The position numbers were made by a program, and so were the translations under genes. 64,000 nt of DNA from JACKHO01 sp041398745 (GTDB lineage: Bacteria; Planctomycetota; Planctomycetia; Planctomycetales; Planctomycetaceae): assembly GCA_041398745.1 (NCBI GenBank), contig JAWKUB010000004.1, positions 186,001 to 250,000 of the forward strand, read 5' to 3'. The notes under the pieces were generated by a model. The model searched no databases, was not told the DNA's origin, and saw only the letters and a program-made list of their open reading frames with translations. Within the stretch, counting starts at the first letter, position 1. Each line of letters opens with the position of its first letter. This document shows, piece by piece, positions 35,932-45,547 of this stretch.

Positions 35932-37335
35932 ATGCGAAGACCGTCTGATTACCAGCCTGAGCGTCGCCTGACGCGTAGAACTGCATTGCAGGTCGGCGGA
36001 ATTGCTGCGTTGGGGCTGAGTCTGGAGCAAGTGCTCGCGGCTGAAGATGTCGCCTCAAACCAGAAGCAATCCGGATCGTCTCCCAAGTCCTGTATTTTCA
36101 TTCATCAATACGGAGGTCTGTCACAGCTTGATTCCTGGGACATGAAACCGAATGCGCCCAGAGAAATCCGTGGGCCGTATGAATCGATCGCGACTGGCAC
36201 TCCCGGCTTTCAGATTTGTGAACTGATGCCACGACTGGCGCGGATTTCAGAGAAGTACTCTGTCATTCGATCCATGACACACCACATGGCGCAGCACGAC
36301 AAAGCCAATTCCATGCTGCTTGCTGGCAAACGCAGCCCTGCGGAGAATGATCCTTCGTTTGGAGCCATTGTCTCCAAGCTCTCCCCAGCGCAGGCTTCGA
36401 TTCCCGCACACGTGTGGCTCCAGAAGTATGGCGGGGGTTCCATGCCGCCTGAACACACCTATTTGACGGGCGGCTACCTCGGGATGGCATACGCCCCAAT
36501 GTTGATTGGGGAAAAGCATAATGACGGTCCCGACTCAGACGATTTCCATGTCCGTGCGTTCGACACGAATGAATCGGTCTCCATGGAACGTCTGGAAGAG
36601 CGTTGGCGACTTCTCAAAGGCTTGCAAAACATCCCGGCGAACGAATCCTCACCCGCTTTTGAATCCACCGACATTTACCAGCAGCAATCATTTGATTTGT
36701 TGCACAGCGACACGGCCAAGTCGGCGTTCGACATTAATCGCGAGTCACCTGCCACGCGTGACCGTTATGGCCGTAATCCTCTGGGACAGAATTTGCTGTT
36801 GGCTCGACGGTTGATTGAGTCGGGTGTGCGGCTCGTGAATGTGGTGGCGTGGACGGGGTTGGCTGCTGGTGAGGAATTTGTCAGCCTGGAAACCTGGGAC
36901 ATGCACGGGAATGCGAATGTCGGCATCTTTGAGAACGGATGGAATGGACTCCCATTTGCACTTCCCCGAACAGATCAAGCCGTGGCGACACTTCTGGAAG
37001 ATCTCGGCGAGCGCGGACTGCTTGACTCCACGTTAGTCGTGCTTATTGGTGAATTCGGGAGAACTCCGGTCATTAGCAAAGGGGCGAAACGAATTGGACG
37101 CGATCACTGGCCAAACTGTTATTCCGCAATGGTGGCTGGAGCGGGAATTCGGGGCGGGAACGTTTACGGGGAATCTGATGCACGAGCCGCTTATGTTAAA
37201 TCGAGTCCGGTCACGCTCGAAGATTTTACCGCCACGCTGTTCAAGGCGATGAATCTCAACCCAGCCGCGCGGCTCAGTCCTAACGGATTCACGAACCCGG
37301 CCAGCACCGGTGACCCAATTGCGGCACTCTTGTAG
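35932..37335 (+). CDS. DUF1501 protein, twin-arginine type (paralogue 3)
   Basis: ATG 35932 gives 467 residues (a GTG three bases earlier is possible). The N-terminus RRLTRRTALQVGGIAALGLS is a Tat signal. The body has SCIFIHQYGGLSQLDSWDMK, MTHHMAQHDKANSMLL, LVVLIGEFGRTPVI and IGRDHWPNCYSAMVAGAGI. It belongs to a different DUF1501 subgroup from the 5-8 kb pair: shorter, with HDKANSM in place of NHEPAIS. The expected location is outside the inner membrane. It lies 43 bp upstream of an esterase gene, probably in one operon. Confidence 0.9.
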   Translation: MRRPSDYQPERRLTRRTALQVGGIAALGLSLEQVLAAEDVASNQKQSGSSPKSCIFIHQYGGLSQLDSWDMKPNAPREIRGPYESIATGTPGFQICELMPRLARISEKYSVIRSMTHHMAQHDKANSMLLAGKRSPAENDPSFGAIVSKLSPAQASIPAHVWLQKYGGGSMPPEHTYLTGGYLGMAYAPMLIGEKHNDGPDSDDFHVRAFDTNESVSMERLEERWRLLKGLQNIPANESSPAFESTDIYQQQSFDLLHSDTAKSAFDINRESPATRDRYGRNPLGQNLLLARRLIESGVRLVNVVAWTGLAAGEEFVSLETWDMHGNANVGIFENGWNGLPFALPRTDQAVATLLEDLGERGLLDSTLVVLIGEFGRTPVISKGAKRIGRDHWPNCYSAMVAGAGIRGGNVYGESDARAAYVKSSPVTLEDFTATLFKAMNLNPAARLSPNGFTNPASTGDPIAALL

Positions 37336-37378
37336 TCCACCCCAATTGCTCAGGCTCACATTTAGAATCACAACACTC

Positions 37379-38227
37379 ATGTTTTCGGCTCACCGAATAC
37401 CACGTCCATTGCTTATGCTCGCAGCTTGTTGTCTGACAGCAAGTGTGATGACCGTGAACTGCCTGGCAGATGATCCGGTCAAGTTCGTAAGTTCCGTCGA
37501 CCGGACATTTGTGGCGGACTACGACGGAACGGAGCAGAAGTATGTCGTGTTGACTCCGCTGGGACTGAACGAAAGAGCACCCGTTTCCATTCTGATTACG
37601 CTGCATGGGCACGGCTCCGACCGCTGGCAGTTTGTGCAACAAACTCGAGGTGAGTGTCAGGCGGCCAGGGACGTGGCCTTAGAGCACCAAATGCTCATGG
37701 TCTCCCCCGATTACCGAGCGAAGACATCGTGGATGGGACCCGCGGCAGAAGCGGACATGGTGCAACTCATTCGAATTCTGCATAAAACGTACAACGTCGA
37801 ACGCCTCATTGTGAGTGGAGGTTCGATGGGAGGTACTGGAGCTCTCACGTTCACCTCGCTGCATCCCGAACTGGTCGACGGAGTCGTTTCTCTCAATGGA
37901 ACGGCCAATCTCGTCGAGTACGAGCGGTTCCAGGACGCCATTGCCACTTCGTTTGGTGGAGATAAGGAGCAGGTCCCGGGGGAATATCGCAACCGCAGTG
38001 CCGAATTCTTCCCGATGAAATTCACCATGCCACTAGCCTGCACAACCGGTGGCCAAGATGACGTGGTACCTCCAGCCAGCGTGCTGAGGTTGCTTGATCA
38101 AGTGCGCACGCACAATCCCATGGTTCTCAGTATCCATCAACCACAGGGCGGACACAGCACGACGTATACCGACTCAAAGCAGGCATTCGAATTTGTGATA
38201 CGTGCTACCAATCCCGTTGCTCGATAA
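37379..38227 (+). CDS. Exported alpha/beta-hydrolase (esterase)
   Basis: ATG 37379 gives 282 residues with a signal peptide (LLMLAACCLTASVMTVNCLA). The nucleophile elbow is SGGSMGGTG, with the catalytic Ser in G-x-S-x-G. ITLHGHGSD supplies the oxyanion region. TTGGQDDVVPP and PQGGHST hold the expected Asp and His. It resembles PHB-depolymerase/feruloyl-esterase-like exported hydrolases. Substrate unknown. It follows DUF1501 on the same strand. Confidence 0.82.
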   Translation: MFSAHRIPRPLLMLAACCLTASVMTVNCLADDPVKFVSSVDRTFVADYDGTEQKYVVLTPLGLNERAPVSILITLHGHGSDRWQFVQQTRGECQAARDVALEHQMLMVSPDYRAKTSWMGPAAEADMVQLIRILHKTYNVERLIVSGGSMGGTGALTFTSLHPELVDGVVSLNGTANLVEYERFQDAIATSFGGDKEQVPGEYRNRSAEFFPMKFTMPLACTTGGQDDVVPPASVLRLLDQVRTHNPMVLSIHQPQGGHSTTYTDSKQAFEFVIRATNPVAR

Positions 38228-38358
38228 TCGCTGCAAAATTGGGGCTACCCCGACCTGATCGGATTATAGGCGAACTCAAGATCCATGGAGGCGTTGAAAC
38301 ATACCTCTGTTCGAGCGTGGTTCGAGCACGATGCGTCGCGAGGTAGACTCTTGTAGTG

Positions 38359-41300
38359 TCAGTCAAGTCGCCCCGCCCAAGTGGCAGTGGGCTGGAAACT
38401 GGTCCAAATTCCAAACGGCCTGTTCGTCGCGCGGAGAAGTTCGCCGGGCGACATCAACGTCCACGTCCCGGTATTCAAATTCAGAGCGGCCATTTCGATC
38501 CGTTTGTCGCCGGTGAAATCACCGAATGCGAAAGCGTGTGGATCTTCAGAGAGTTTTCCGAAGTAACGCACGAACATCCTTCCGCTGACGAGCGACTCAT
38601 TACAGACGAAGGCATTCGTGTGCGTCCGCGCGAGTAAATCGTCACGACCATCGCCAGAGAGATCGGCCACGAAGAACTCCGCGAATGCGTCCGGGTTCCA
38701 GCGGTTCGCAAAATGCACGGTAAACTTGTCAGTTCCTCCGTCGCCAAGGAACCAGTTGCCGCGGTTGTCCTGGATGACAAAGTCGTCAGTGGAGTCACCA
38801 TTGAAGTCTCCAGCCATCAAGTTGCGCCAATCACGTGAGTCCATCGAAGCGAGGCCGTTTGTCCGCTTGAGTTGAAAACTCACGCCGTCGGATATCGCGC
38901 GCCACACATTTCCAGACTGATGTAAGCCTGTGATGTCGTACTGACCATCTCCATCGAAATCACCGACGACATAGTCGACGAACCCATCACCGAATTCGCC
39001 CCAAGTTTCAACCACGAATTCGTTGATCCCAGCAAGGGCCACTATTAGAGTTCCCGAGTTGGTGATACCGAGCACATCGGTTCGAAGGTCGCCGTTGAAG
39101 TCACCCGTAAACACTTTCTGCCACTTTGCCTCGTCGTACGAGAGCCAGTTCCCCCAGTGCTCCGGAACAAGTTGATTACGACTGGGCGCAACAGTCCAGG
39201 AACCATCGTTGCTGACCGAGGCCAAATCGAGCTTACCGTCTCCATCAAAATCGCCTGTGAGCGCCTGGGCAACCTCTGTCGTCCAGGCCGGGCCAAACTC
39301 CGATGAAAACTGCAATCCATTCGACCGCCCCACATACCATGACTTCGTTTGTGCATCCCACGCGATGACATCATCCTGCGGGTCGTTGTCCTCGATGGAA
39401 AATGTCACCGGCGGTAGCTGGAGCGCGTCGTATGGCAGGCTGTCGCTGACAATGTCGAAATCAATCTTGGCCGTACTCGATACGTTTTGCGTTTCATCAT
39501 TCACAGCGGCGACTGTAAATCGTTGCGGCGAGGTCGTATCGGCTGAGTAAATCAGAGTGAGTGCCTGACCGGGACCTAGCCCCAAGTCGAGTCGTGCGTC
39601 AGGGAGAATTCGAATGGAGACTTCGGAGTCGGCTGGAGTCTTTAACCACATCGAGAACGTGGCCGTTGCACCGCTTTCACTGATTTGTCGCCCCGGATTG
39701 TCCACAGCGGCCAAACTTACCTCAGGCGTACTTGCATCCTGAATTGTGAAGAACCGTTCGACGGGCTCGTAACCATTGGCAGAGGCGGTCATGATGACAG
39801 TTCTTGACCCCTCGATGCGCTTGTTGTCGTAGGCGCGCATCGCAAAGCCCTTGACTCGAATTCCCGCTGGAATGACAAATTCCTCCGGGAAATACAGCTC
39901 CCCGGATATGTCCGCTGACAACGCAACGGTGAGAGGCTGTGTGAGATCTCCATAGCGCGTAATTGAAACATGGGATAGATCCCCCTCTTTCAAGAGGAAC
40001 AGGTCGGCATCCAGGTTGAGTTTCAGCGGCGCCACATTCAGAACACGAACAACCGTCTGGCCATCGATATAACCGTCGAGCCTCGCGATAATCTGGAAGT
40101 CTTCTGTTGCTTCAAACAATTGGTCGGCCAAGGCGGAAATGGTGAAGGTCGCAGAGGCTTCGCCCGTTGGGATGGTGACCAGATTTGGCAGGACAAGGTC
40201 TTCCACGGAATTCGGTGTCGCAAAAATCCTCACGACAATGGACTCTTCGACGGGAGTGTTACGCGTCACTGTAACTGTTGTTGATTCCCCCTCATTGATG
40301 GTCGACTGGTCAATACTCAGTGCCAGCGTAGCCCGATCGATATCAGTCGTGCTGGTCGACAGCATTACGTCGGCATATCCTTCGGCGCTCGCCGTGGCAC
40401 TTGCCATTTGGGCGCCGTCGGCCAAGTTGTCAATGACTCCCTTGAGCTGAAAGTTTACCGAGGTGCTTCCTCTCGGGATTGTGACCTGCGTGGGAACCGC
40501 CAGTTCTGAGGTGTCGCTGCTCGACAGTGTGACCACGAGTGGCGAACCCAGGCCCGCGTTGCGTGTGACTGTGCCGAGTATCGAATTGTTCTCGTGAAGA
40601 ATTCCCGTCGATGAGAGCGTGAGCGTCGGTATGTCGATGTCGGTTACGGTGATGGCAGATAACACAGCGGCAAATCCGCTGGACGAAGCGGTCACTCTCA
40701 CGGAGTGACTTCCTGCAACCAGCCCCTCGGAAAACGTTTCAATCAGGAATGGTGCCGACCACTGACCAGCCGGAATGGTTACGCGTGTCGGAACGTTCAG
40801 CGTTGCGTTGTCGCTACTGGTCAAAACAACATCCAACGGTTCGTTACGCCCAGCATTGCGCGAAACACGCCCGATGAGCCGACCATCTTCTGGCACCGAG
40901 GCCGCATCAAATTCCAGCGTGAGAGTCGCCACTCCAATTGCTTCGTGCACCTTGAGCGTCGCGAGTCCCTGCGTGTAAACGTGGTAATTGCCGATTCCAA
41001 TTTGCTCATCGAGCTGTTGTTTCCAACCCGTACCCATGCCAATGACATCGCCAACGTTTCCGCGAACGGTCAACGTGTTGCTCAGGTGGGACAGATTCAA
41101 CACCTCCTGCACATTGAGCAGGAGTGAATTATTTCCAGTACCGGAAATGTCAATGAATTCGATATCGCGCAGGCGATTGTCCGGGATCGACAGCAGGTCC
41201 AAATGTACTCCCGCCCCGGCAATTCGGAGCGTGTCGTAGCCGTAGCCTCCAAGTACGCGACCCACCTGTCCAAACGAATTTTCGGACAAGGTGATTGAAT

Positions 41301-43008
41301 CGTTCCCTGGGCCTGCCAAGAGAATATCGCCGCCGCCGTCCGAAGTGAGTTGGTCTATCCCCCGGGCTCCAATGAGGATGTCCGACGATGTTGGATGGTT
41401 AGCCACAAGCTGGTTGTTGTGACGATCTCCAACCTCGGCCACATCCCCGGCGGTAAAGTTGCCACCAAAAATCAGATAGACTGACCCAGCCCCAGTTGGG
41501 CCAGGATTGGCATAAGGACTCGCGGCGAGTATGTCAGCGAATCCGTCCCCGTTGAAGTCGCCGCCTGAGGCGAGTGCCGGCCCAATGTCGCCGCCAGCAA
41601 TCCGGAAACCATTGGTCCCGTTCAAGTCACCTGGTACATAGGAGTCGGCAAAGCCTTGATTAGTACCAAACAGAACATCGACCTCCGCCGCTCCAGTGGA
41701 GCCGACGACAAGGTCGTTCAGGCCATCGCCATTAATATCCCCACCGTCTCCGACGTAGCCAAGCCGTGCATTCTCAAGAACTCCTTGAAACTGAAACCCC
41801 TTGAGACCAACGAGCGATTCTGTCGAGATATTGGGAGTAAACGCTCCGGCGTGACCGAACAGAACGAAGACCTTGCCAATTTCGTCACGTGGGTAGGTGC
41901 TCCTGTCGATTTGGGCGAACCCGAATGCCAAGTCGTCGAAACCGTCTCCATTGATGTCACCAGCATGTGCGATTCCGGTTATGTAATCGTAGTTCGATGA
42001 TGGCGTCGTCACATGAAAACCATCGATTCCATTGAAAGTGCTGGCCCCGACTACTGCGTTGAAGTTGGCACGCCCGAACAGCACATTCACGTCACCTGTC
42101 GAGCTTGTTGGATCGGCACTGGCAACAATGTCAGCAAATCCGTCGCCATTGATGTCGCCAGCCCGACTGACGAACAGGCCTAAACTGTCTCCATATTCGC
42201 GGCCTGGCATGCGAAATCCGTTGCTGCCATCCAGGTCCGCCACAGACAATGTCGGTGCAAAGCCGTCTGTTCTTCCGAAAATGACATATACTTCGCCAGT
42301 GTACGAGCCTGCTGGTCCCGCAGCACGATGACTTCCGATGCCAATATCATCGAGGCCATCGCCATTCACATCGCCCAATCCACTGACAGAATCGCCAAAG
42401 TGTCCTCCCGGCGTGCGCCCGGTGAGTTCAAACCCATTGGTACCGTTCAAGTCTCGAAGATCTAATACCGTTCCGTACCCTCGGGGGTTGCCGAATACAA
42501 CATAAGCGGCGCCGTACTCGAAAGTGCTGTATTGGCTGATTGCCCCGATGATGAAATCGTCCAGGCCATCTCCGTTGACATCTCCGGCTGCTGCCACGCT
42601 AACGCCGAGTAGATAACCGTACGTCGCACCCGTAATAACAACTCCCTGATCGCCCGACAGTGACGCCAAGTCGAGGTTTGCCGCGAATCCGCTCGCTTTT
42701 CCCCAAAGCAGATAAGCACGGGCATTGTACGTTGACGAACTACCGGGAGCGCCCAACAAGGCGTCATCGAAGCCATCGCCGTTGACGTCTCCAATAAACG
42801 CGATGGACCGACCCAAATACTGTTCTTTGAACTCACCGTTAATCCGAACACCATTCGTGCCATCAAGCTGGCTCAAGTGCAGCGGATTGGGTGCCGTCAG
42901 CAGCGTCCGGATTTCGAGTTGTTCGACCCGGTGAAATCGTGGCTTTCGACGCGACCGCCGAGCCCCAAGTAAAGACTTCAGCCAGCGGGTGGGAATAGAG
43001 GCAGTCAT
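38359..43008 (-). CDS. Giant surface protein: FG-GAP, RTX-like and Calx-beta-like repeats
   Basis: The product has 1549 residues. The N-terminus is basic (RRSRRKPRFHRVEQLEIRTL), matching the planctomycete LEPR-XLL-like surface motif rather than a standard signal peptide. About 45-520 are FG-GAP/integrin-alpha-like repeats with Ca2+-loop motifs such as DVNGDGFDD. A short RTX-like section follows (DILLAGPGNDSITL). Four to five ~95-residue Calx-beta-like modules then span about 690-1200. The tail has VCBS/FG-GAP blades (GDFDGDGKLDLASV). It likely sits on the cell surface, binding Ca2+ and possibly polysaccharide or protein. It is convergent with the esterase gene. Confidence 0.9.
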   Translation of the reverse strand: MTASIPTRWLKSLLGARRSRRKPRFHRVEQLEIRTLLTAPNPLHLSQLDGTNGVRINGEFKEQYLGRSIAFIGDVNGDGFDDALLGAPGSSSTYNARAYLLWGKASGFAANLDLASLSGDQGVVITGATYGYLLGVSVAAAGDVNGDGLDDFIIGAISQYSTFEYGAAYVVFGNPRGYGTVLDLRDLNGTNGFELTGRTPGGHFGDSVSGLGDVNGDGLDDIGIGSHRAAGPAGSYTGEVYVIFGRTDGFAPTLSVADLDGSNGFRMPGREYGDSLGLFVSRAGDINGDGFADIVASADPTSSTGDVNVLFGRANFNAVVGASTFNGIDGFHVTTPSSNYDYITGIAHAGDINGDGFDDLAFGFAQIDRSTYPRDEIGKVFVLFGHAGAFTPNISTESLVGLKGFQFQGVLENARLGYVGDGGDINGDGLNDLVVGSTGAAEVDVLFGTNQGFADSYVPGDLNGTNGFRIAGGDIGPALASGGDFNGDGFADILAASPYANPGPTGAGSVYLIFGGNFTAGDVAEVGDRHNNQLVANHPTSSDILIGARGIDQLTSDGGGDILLAGPGNDSITLSENSFGQVGRVLGGYGYDTLRIAGAGVHLDLLSIPDNRLRDIEFIDISGTGNNSLLLNVQEVLNLSHLSNTLTVRGNVGDVIGMGTGWKQQLDEQIGIGNYHVYTQGLATLKVHEAIGVATLTLEFDAASVPEDGRLIGRVSRNAGRNEPLDVVLTSSDNATLNVPTRVTIPAGQWSAPFLIETFSEGLVAGSHSVRVTASSSGFAAVLSAITVTDIDIPTLTLSSTGILHENNSILGTVTRNAGLGSPLVVTLSSSDTSELAVPTQVTIPRGSTSVNFQLKGVIDNLADGAQMASATASAEGYADVMLSTSTTDIDRATLALSIDQSTINEGESTTVTVTRNTPVEESIVVRIFATPNSVEDLVLPNLVTIPTGEASATFTISALADQLFEATEDFQIIARLDGYIDGQTVVRVLNVAPLKLNLDADLFLLKEGDLSHVSITRYGDLTQPLTVALSADISGELYFPEEFVIPAGIRVKGFAMRAYDNKRIEGSRTVIMTASANGYEPVERFFTIQDASTPEVSLAAVDNPGRQISESGATATFSMWLKTPADSEVSIRILPDARLDLGLGPGQALTLIYSADTTSPQRFTVAAVNDETQNVSSTAKIDFDIVSDSLPYDALQLPPVTFSIEDNDPQDDVIAWDAQTKSWYVGRSNGLQFSSEFGPAWTTEVAQALTGDFDGDGKLDLASVSNDGSWTVAPSRNQLVPEHWGNWLSYDEAKWQKVFTGDFNGDLRTDVLGITNSGTLIVALAGINEFVVETWGEFGDGFVDYVVGDFDGDGQYDITGLHQSGNVWRAISDGVSFQLKRTNGLASMDSRDWRNLMAGDFNGDSTDDFVIQDNRGNWFLGDGGTDKFTVHFANRWNPDAFAEFFVADLSGDGRDDLLARTHTNAFVCNESLVSGRMFVRYFGKLSEDPHAFAFGDFTGDKRIEMAALNLNTGTWTLMSPGELLRATNRPFGIWTSFQPTATWAGRLD

Positions 43009-43591
43009 GCGCAGTCCAGTTGCGTGTCGAGCAAGTAATCCAGAGCCCTGTGCCCCAGCAAACGAACGTTAGCGGAGTCGAGAAAACCGGGTCAAGCATT
43101 GGCTAAGACAGAGTCGTCGAGTTCGTGGATTCGTACGCCGGACACGATTTCAAAGCATTGCCTCGCCAAATTGCATCCTCAGCATGCGGCACCACCAAGG
43201 AACGGGTAGTGTCGCATTTCTCGAATACCAACTGTCCCCTCTGTCGCGACCGGACGTGATGATGAAGGCCAGTTTGGGGGTTGTTGCTGAGACGCGTTGT
43301 CTGCAGGCCGGGGTGTCCAGGTAAGTTGGGTGGGCGGGCCGTTTGTGTAAGTTGATTGTGGGTGATCGCTTACAGGGTGGGAGAGTAGTGGTGGTTGAAC
43401 CAAATCCATTTGACCGGCGTCTGGGGTGGTGTAGATTGATTGAGGCGAGGGATGTTGAGTGGAGGCTAAAAGGTCTGCACACTTGTCCTCTTGTCTGCAA
43501 TGCGTCACAGTGTGACAACTACACGGAATGTAGTTGATGTTCCGGCTGGAATGCCGGCGCGTGACACCAGCCTGATCCAAAGGAATGATTT
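43009..43591. other. Intergenic region upstream of dnaG
   Basis: This 583-bp divergent spacer should hold promoters for the FG-GAP gene and the dnaG-rpoD unit. ORFs on either strand (for example 43150-43518) show no coding signature. GTAAGTTGGGTGGGC at 43321 resembles one end of the MITE family, but no matching second end was found. Confidence 0.45.
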
Positions 43592-45523
43592 GTGGCAGTT
43601 GAGTTCCCCCAAGACTTTCGAGAGGCGGTTCGATCTCAGACCGAGATTGTCGCACTGATTGGGGAAGTTATTGCTCTTCAGCCAAGGGCAGGCGGACGTG
43701 AATACGTCGGGCTGTGCTGCTTTCACGATGACCGCAATCCTTCACTGGTTGTTTATCCCGGCCAGCAAACGTTTCGCTGTTGGGCCTGCAATACCGGTGG
43801 CGATGTATTCACCTTTGTAAGAGAGCGTGAAAACGTCGGCTTTCGCGACGCGCTTGAAATTCTGGCACGACGTGCGGGGCTACCTATTCCCCAGAGAATT
43901 TCGGGGCGAACGCAGGACGAAGAGTTGAAGCTGGCTCGGGTCTTTGAAGTCCTGCAGTGGGCAGAGAACATTTTTCACAAGACGTTGCTGGACAGTGATC
44001 AGGCCGAACCCGCGCGGCGGTACCTGTACGACCGAGGCTTTGACGACGAACTCATTCGGGAGTTTCGGTTGGGATTTCATCCCAACGACTGGAATTTCAT
44101 CTTAAATCAGTCGGGCGGTCGTTACTCCAGCAAACTGCTGCGGGAAGCGCGGCTGGTGGGCGAACGGGATGACGGTTCGCACTACGACTACTTTGTGAAT
44201 CGGGTGCTGTTTTCCATTCGGAATGAGCGCGGTCAGCCGGTGGCGTTCGGCGGACGCATATTGCCTGGCAGTACGGACAAGAGCAAGTACTTCAACAGCC
44301 CGGAGAGTATTGTCTTCCACAAGAGTCGGTTGCTGTACGGCATCGACAAGGCCCGAGAGGCCATTAGAGAAGAGGACGTGGTACTCGTCACCGAAGGGTA
44401 CACCGACTGCATTGCGTGCCATCAGCATGGTGTCAAACACACGGTGGCAACGCTGGGGACGGCGCTGACCGACGCACACGTCACGGCGCTCAAGAGGTAC
44501 ACCCGGAAGGTGGTGCTGGTGTTCGACGGCGACACAGCCGGACAGAACGCTGCACTGAAAGCGGCGGCCCGTTTTCTGGCACAGGATGTTGATTTACGCA
44601 TTCTCACGCTTCCCAACGGAGCCGATCCCGCGGACTTCCTCGAGCTTAACGGCGGAGATGCCCTCGCAAAGCTCGTTGACAATGCTCCCGAGGCATGGGA
44701 ATTTAGTTTCCAGGCAGCACGTCTCCGCCACGGCATCGACACCATTGATGGTCGTTCACGCATCTTGGAGGACATGCTCGCGCTGCTCGCTCAAGTTCCA
44801 GACATGGCAACCAATGTCAAAGAGGGATTCTTGATTGCAAATCTTGCACAGCGACTGGGAGTGTCGGAACAAAGTGTCCGGGACCGAATCAAAGAGGTTC
44901 GCCGTACGCAACATGCAAGGCCGCAACAGGTTATCGAAGAGCAACCGGAGGACCACGAGCAGGATGTCAAACGGCTGCTCCGGGGTCAATTCAGTCGCGA
45001 TGACCGTTTGGAATGCGACTTGCTTGAAATCATGCTGGCCACTCCAGCTGCCGTACCGTTTGTGCGCAGAGCGTTGTCAACAGATGACAACGGAGAGTCA
45101 CTGGAGCCGCATGAGGCAGCCACCGTATTACGAAATCCCGCGCTGCGGGCCATTCTGGAAGTGTTTCTGGAACTGGCTGCTGTGCGTGACGTCGTGAACC
45201 TGCCCATGGTTTTGGACCAGCTCAGTGAACAACGATCGCTGACGCGGCTCGTCGTCTGGATAGACGCACGTGCCCGCGAAAAGCGACTCGACGAAAAAAT
45301 CCACTCCCTGGGAGTGAACCCGGCCGACGGCTGCCCTCTGCTGTTACAGCAATCACTCGCCAATTTGAAGTGGCGACAGGAAGAACAGAGTCAGCAGCAC
45401 GTGGCCATTCAACTCTCACAACAGAGCGACGGACCGCAGGGGCTTGATGAAGCAACGCAAGAGTTGCTGCGTCAGGCCGCCGAATTCCACAAGCAGCGTG
45501 CCAACAGACGGACGGGATCTTAG
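43592..45523 (+). CDS. dnaG: DNA primase
   Basis: A GTG start follows AAAGGA. The product has 643 residues. The N-terminal zinc finger is GLCCFHDDRNPS...FRCWAC (Cys42, His45, Cys63, Cys66). The RNA-polymerase/TOPRIM core has VVLVTEGYTDCIACHQHG and VVLVFDGDTAGQNAALKA, giving the Glu and Asp-x-Asp metal ligands. The C-terminal part is helical and would bind DnaB helicase. It makes RNA primers at the replication fork. It lies 24 bp upstream of rpoD, the classical macromolecular-synthesis pairing, but no rpsU precedes it here. Confidence 0.97.
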   Translation: MAVEFPQDFREAVRSQTEIVALIGEVIALQPRAGGREYVGLCCFHDDRNPSLVVYPGQQTFRCWACNTGGDVFTFVRERENVGFRDALEILARRAGLPIPQRISGRTQDEELKLARVFEVLQWAENIFHKTLLDSDQAEPARRYLYDRGFDDELIREFRLGFHPNDWNFILNQSGGRYSSKLLREARLVGERDDGSHYDYFVNRVLFSIRNERGQPVAFGGRILPGSTDKSKYFNSPESIVFHKSRLLYGIDKAREAIREEDVVLVTEGYTDCIACHQHGVKHTVATLGTALTDAHVTALKRYTRKVVLVFDGDTAGQNAALKAAARFLAQDVDLRILTLPNGADPADFLELNGGDALAKLVDNAPEAWEFSFQAARLRHGIDTIDGRSRILEDMLALLAQVPDMATNVKEGFLIANLAQRLGVSEQSVRDRIKEVRRTQHARPQQVIEEQPEDHEQDVKRLLRGQFSRDDRLECDLLEIMLATPAAVPFVRRALSTDDNGESLEPHEAATVLRNPALRAILEVFLELAAVRDVVNLPMVLDQLSEQRSLTRLVVWIDARAREKRLDEKIHSLGVNPADGCPLLLQQSLANLKWRQEEQSQQHVAIQLSQQSDGPQGLDEATQELLRQAAEFHKQRANRRTGS

Positions 45524-45547
45524 ATCTCAGCCAAACCGGAGAATTCC

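Noticed and set aside
43321..43335. GTAAGTTGGGTGGGC as a further MITE end
   Set aside because: Only one end is similar and no inverted partner was found within 300 bp.
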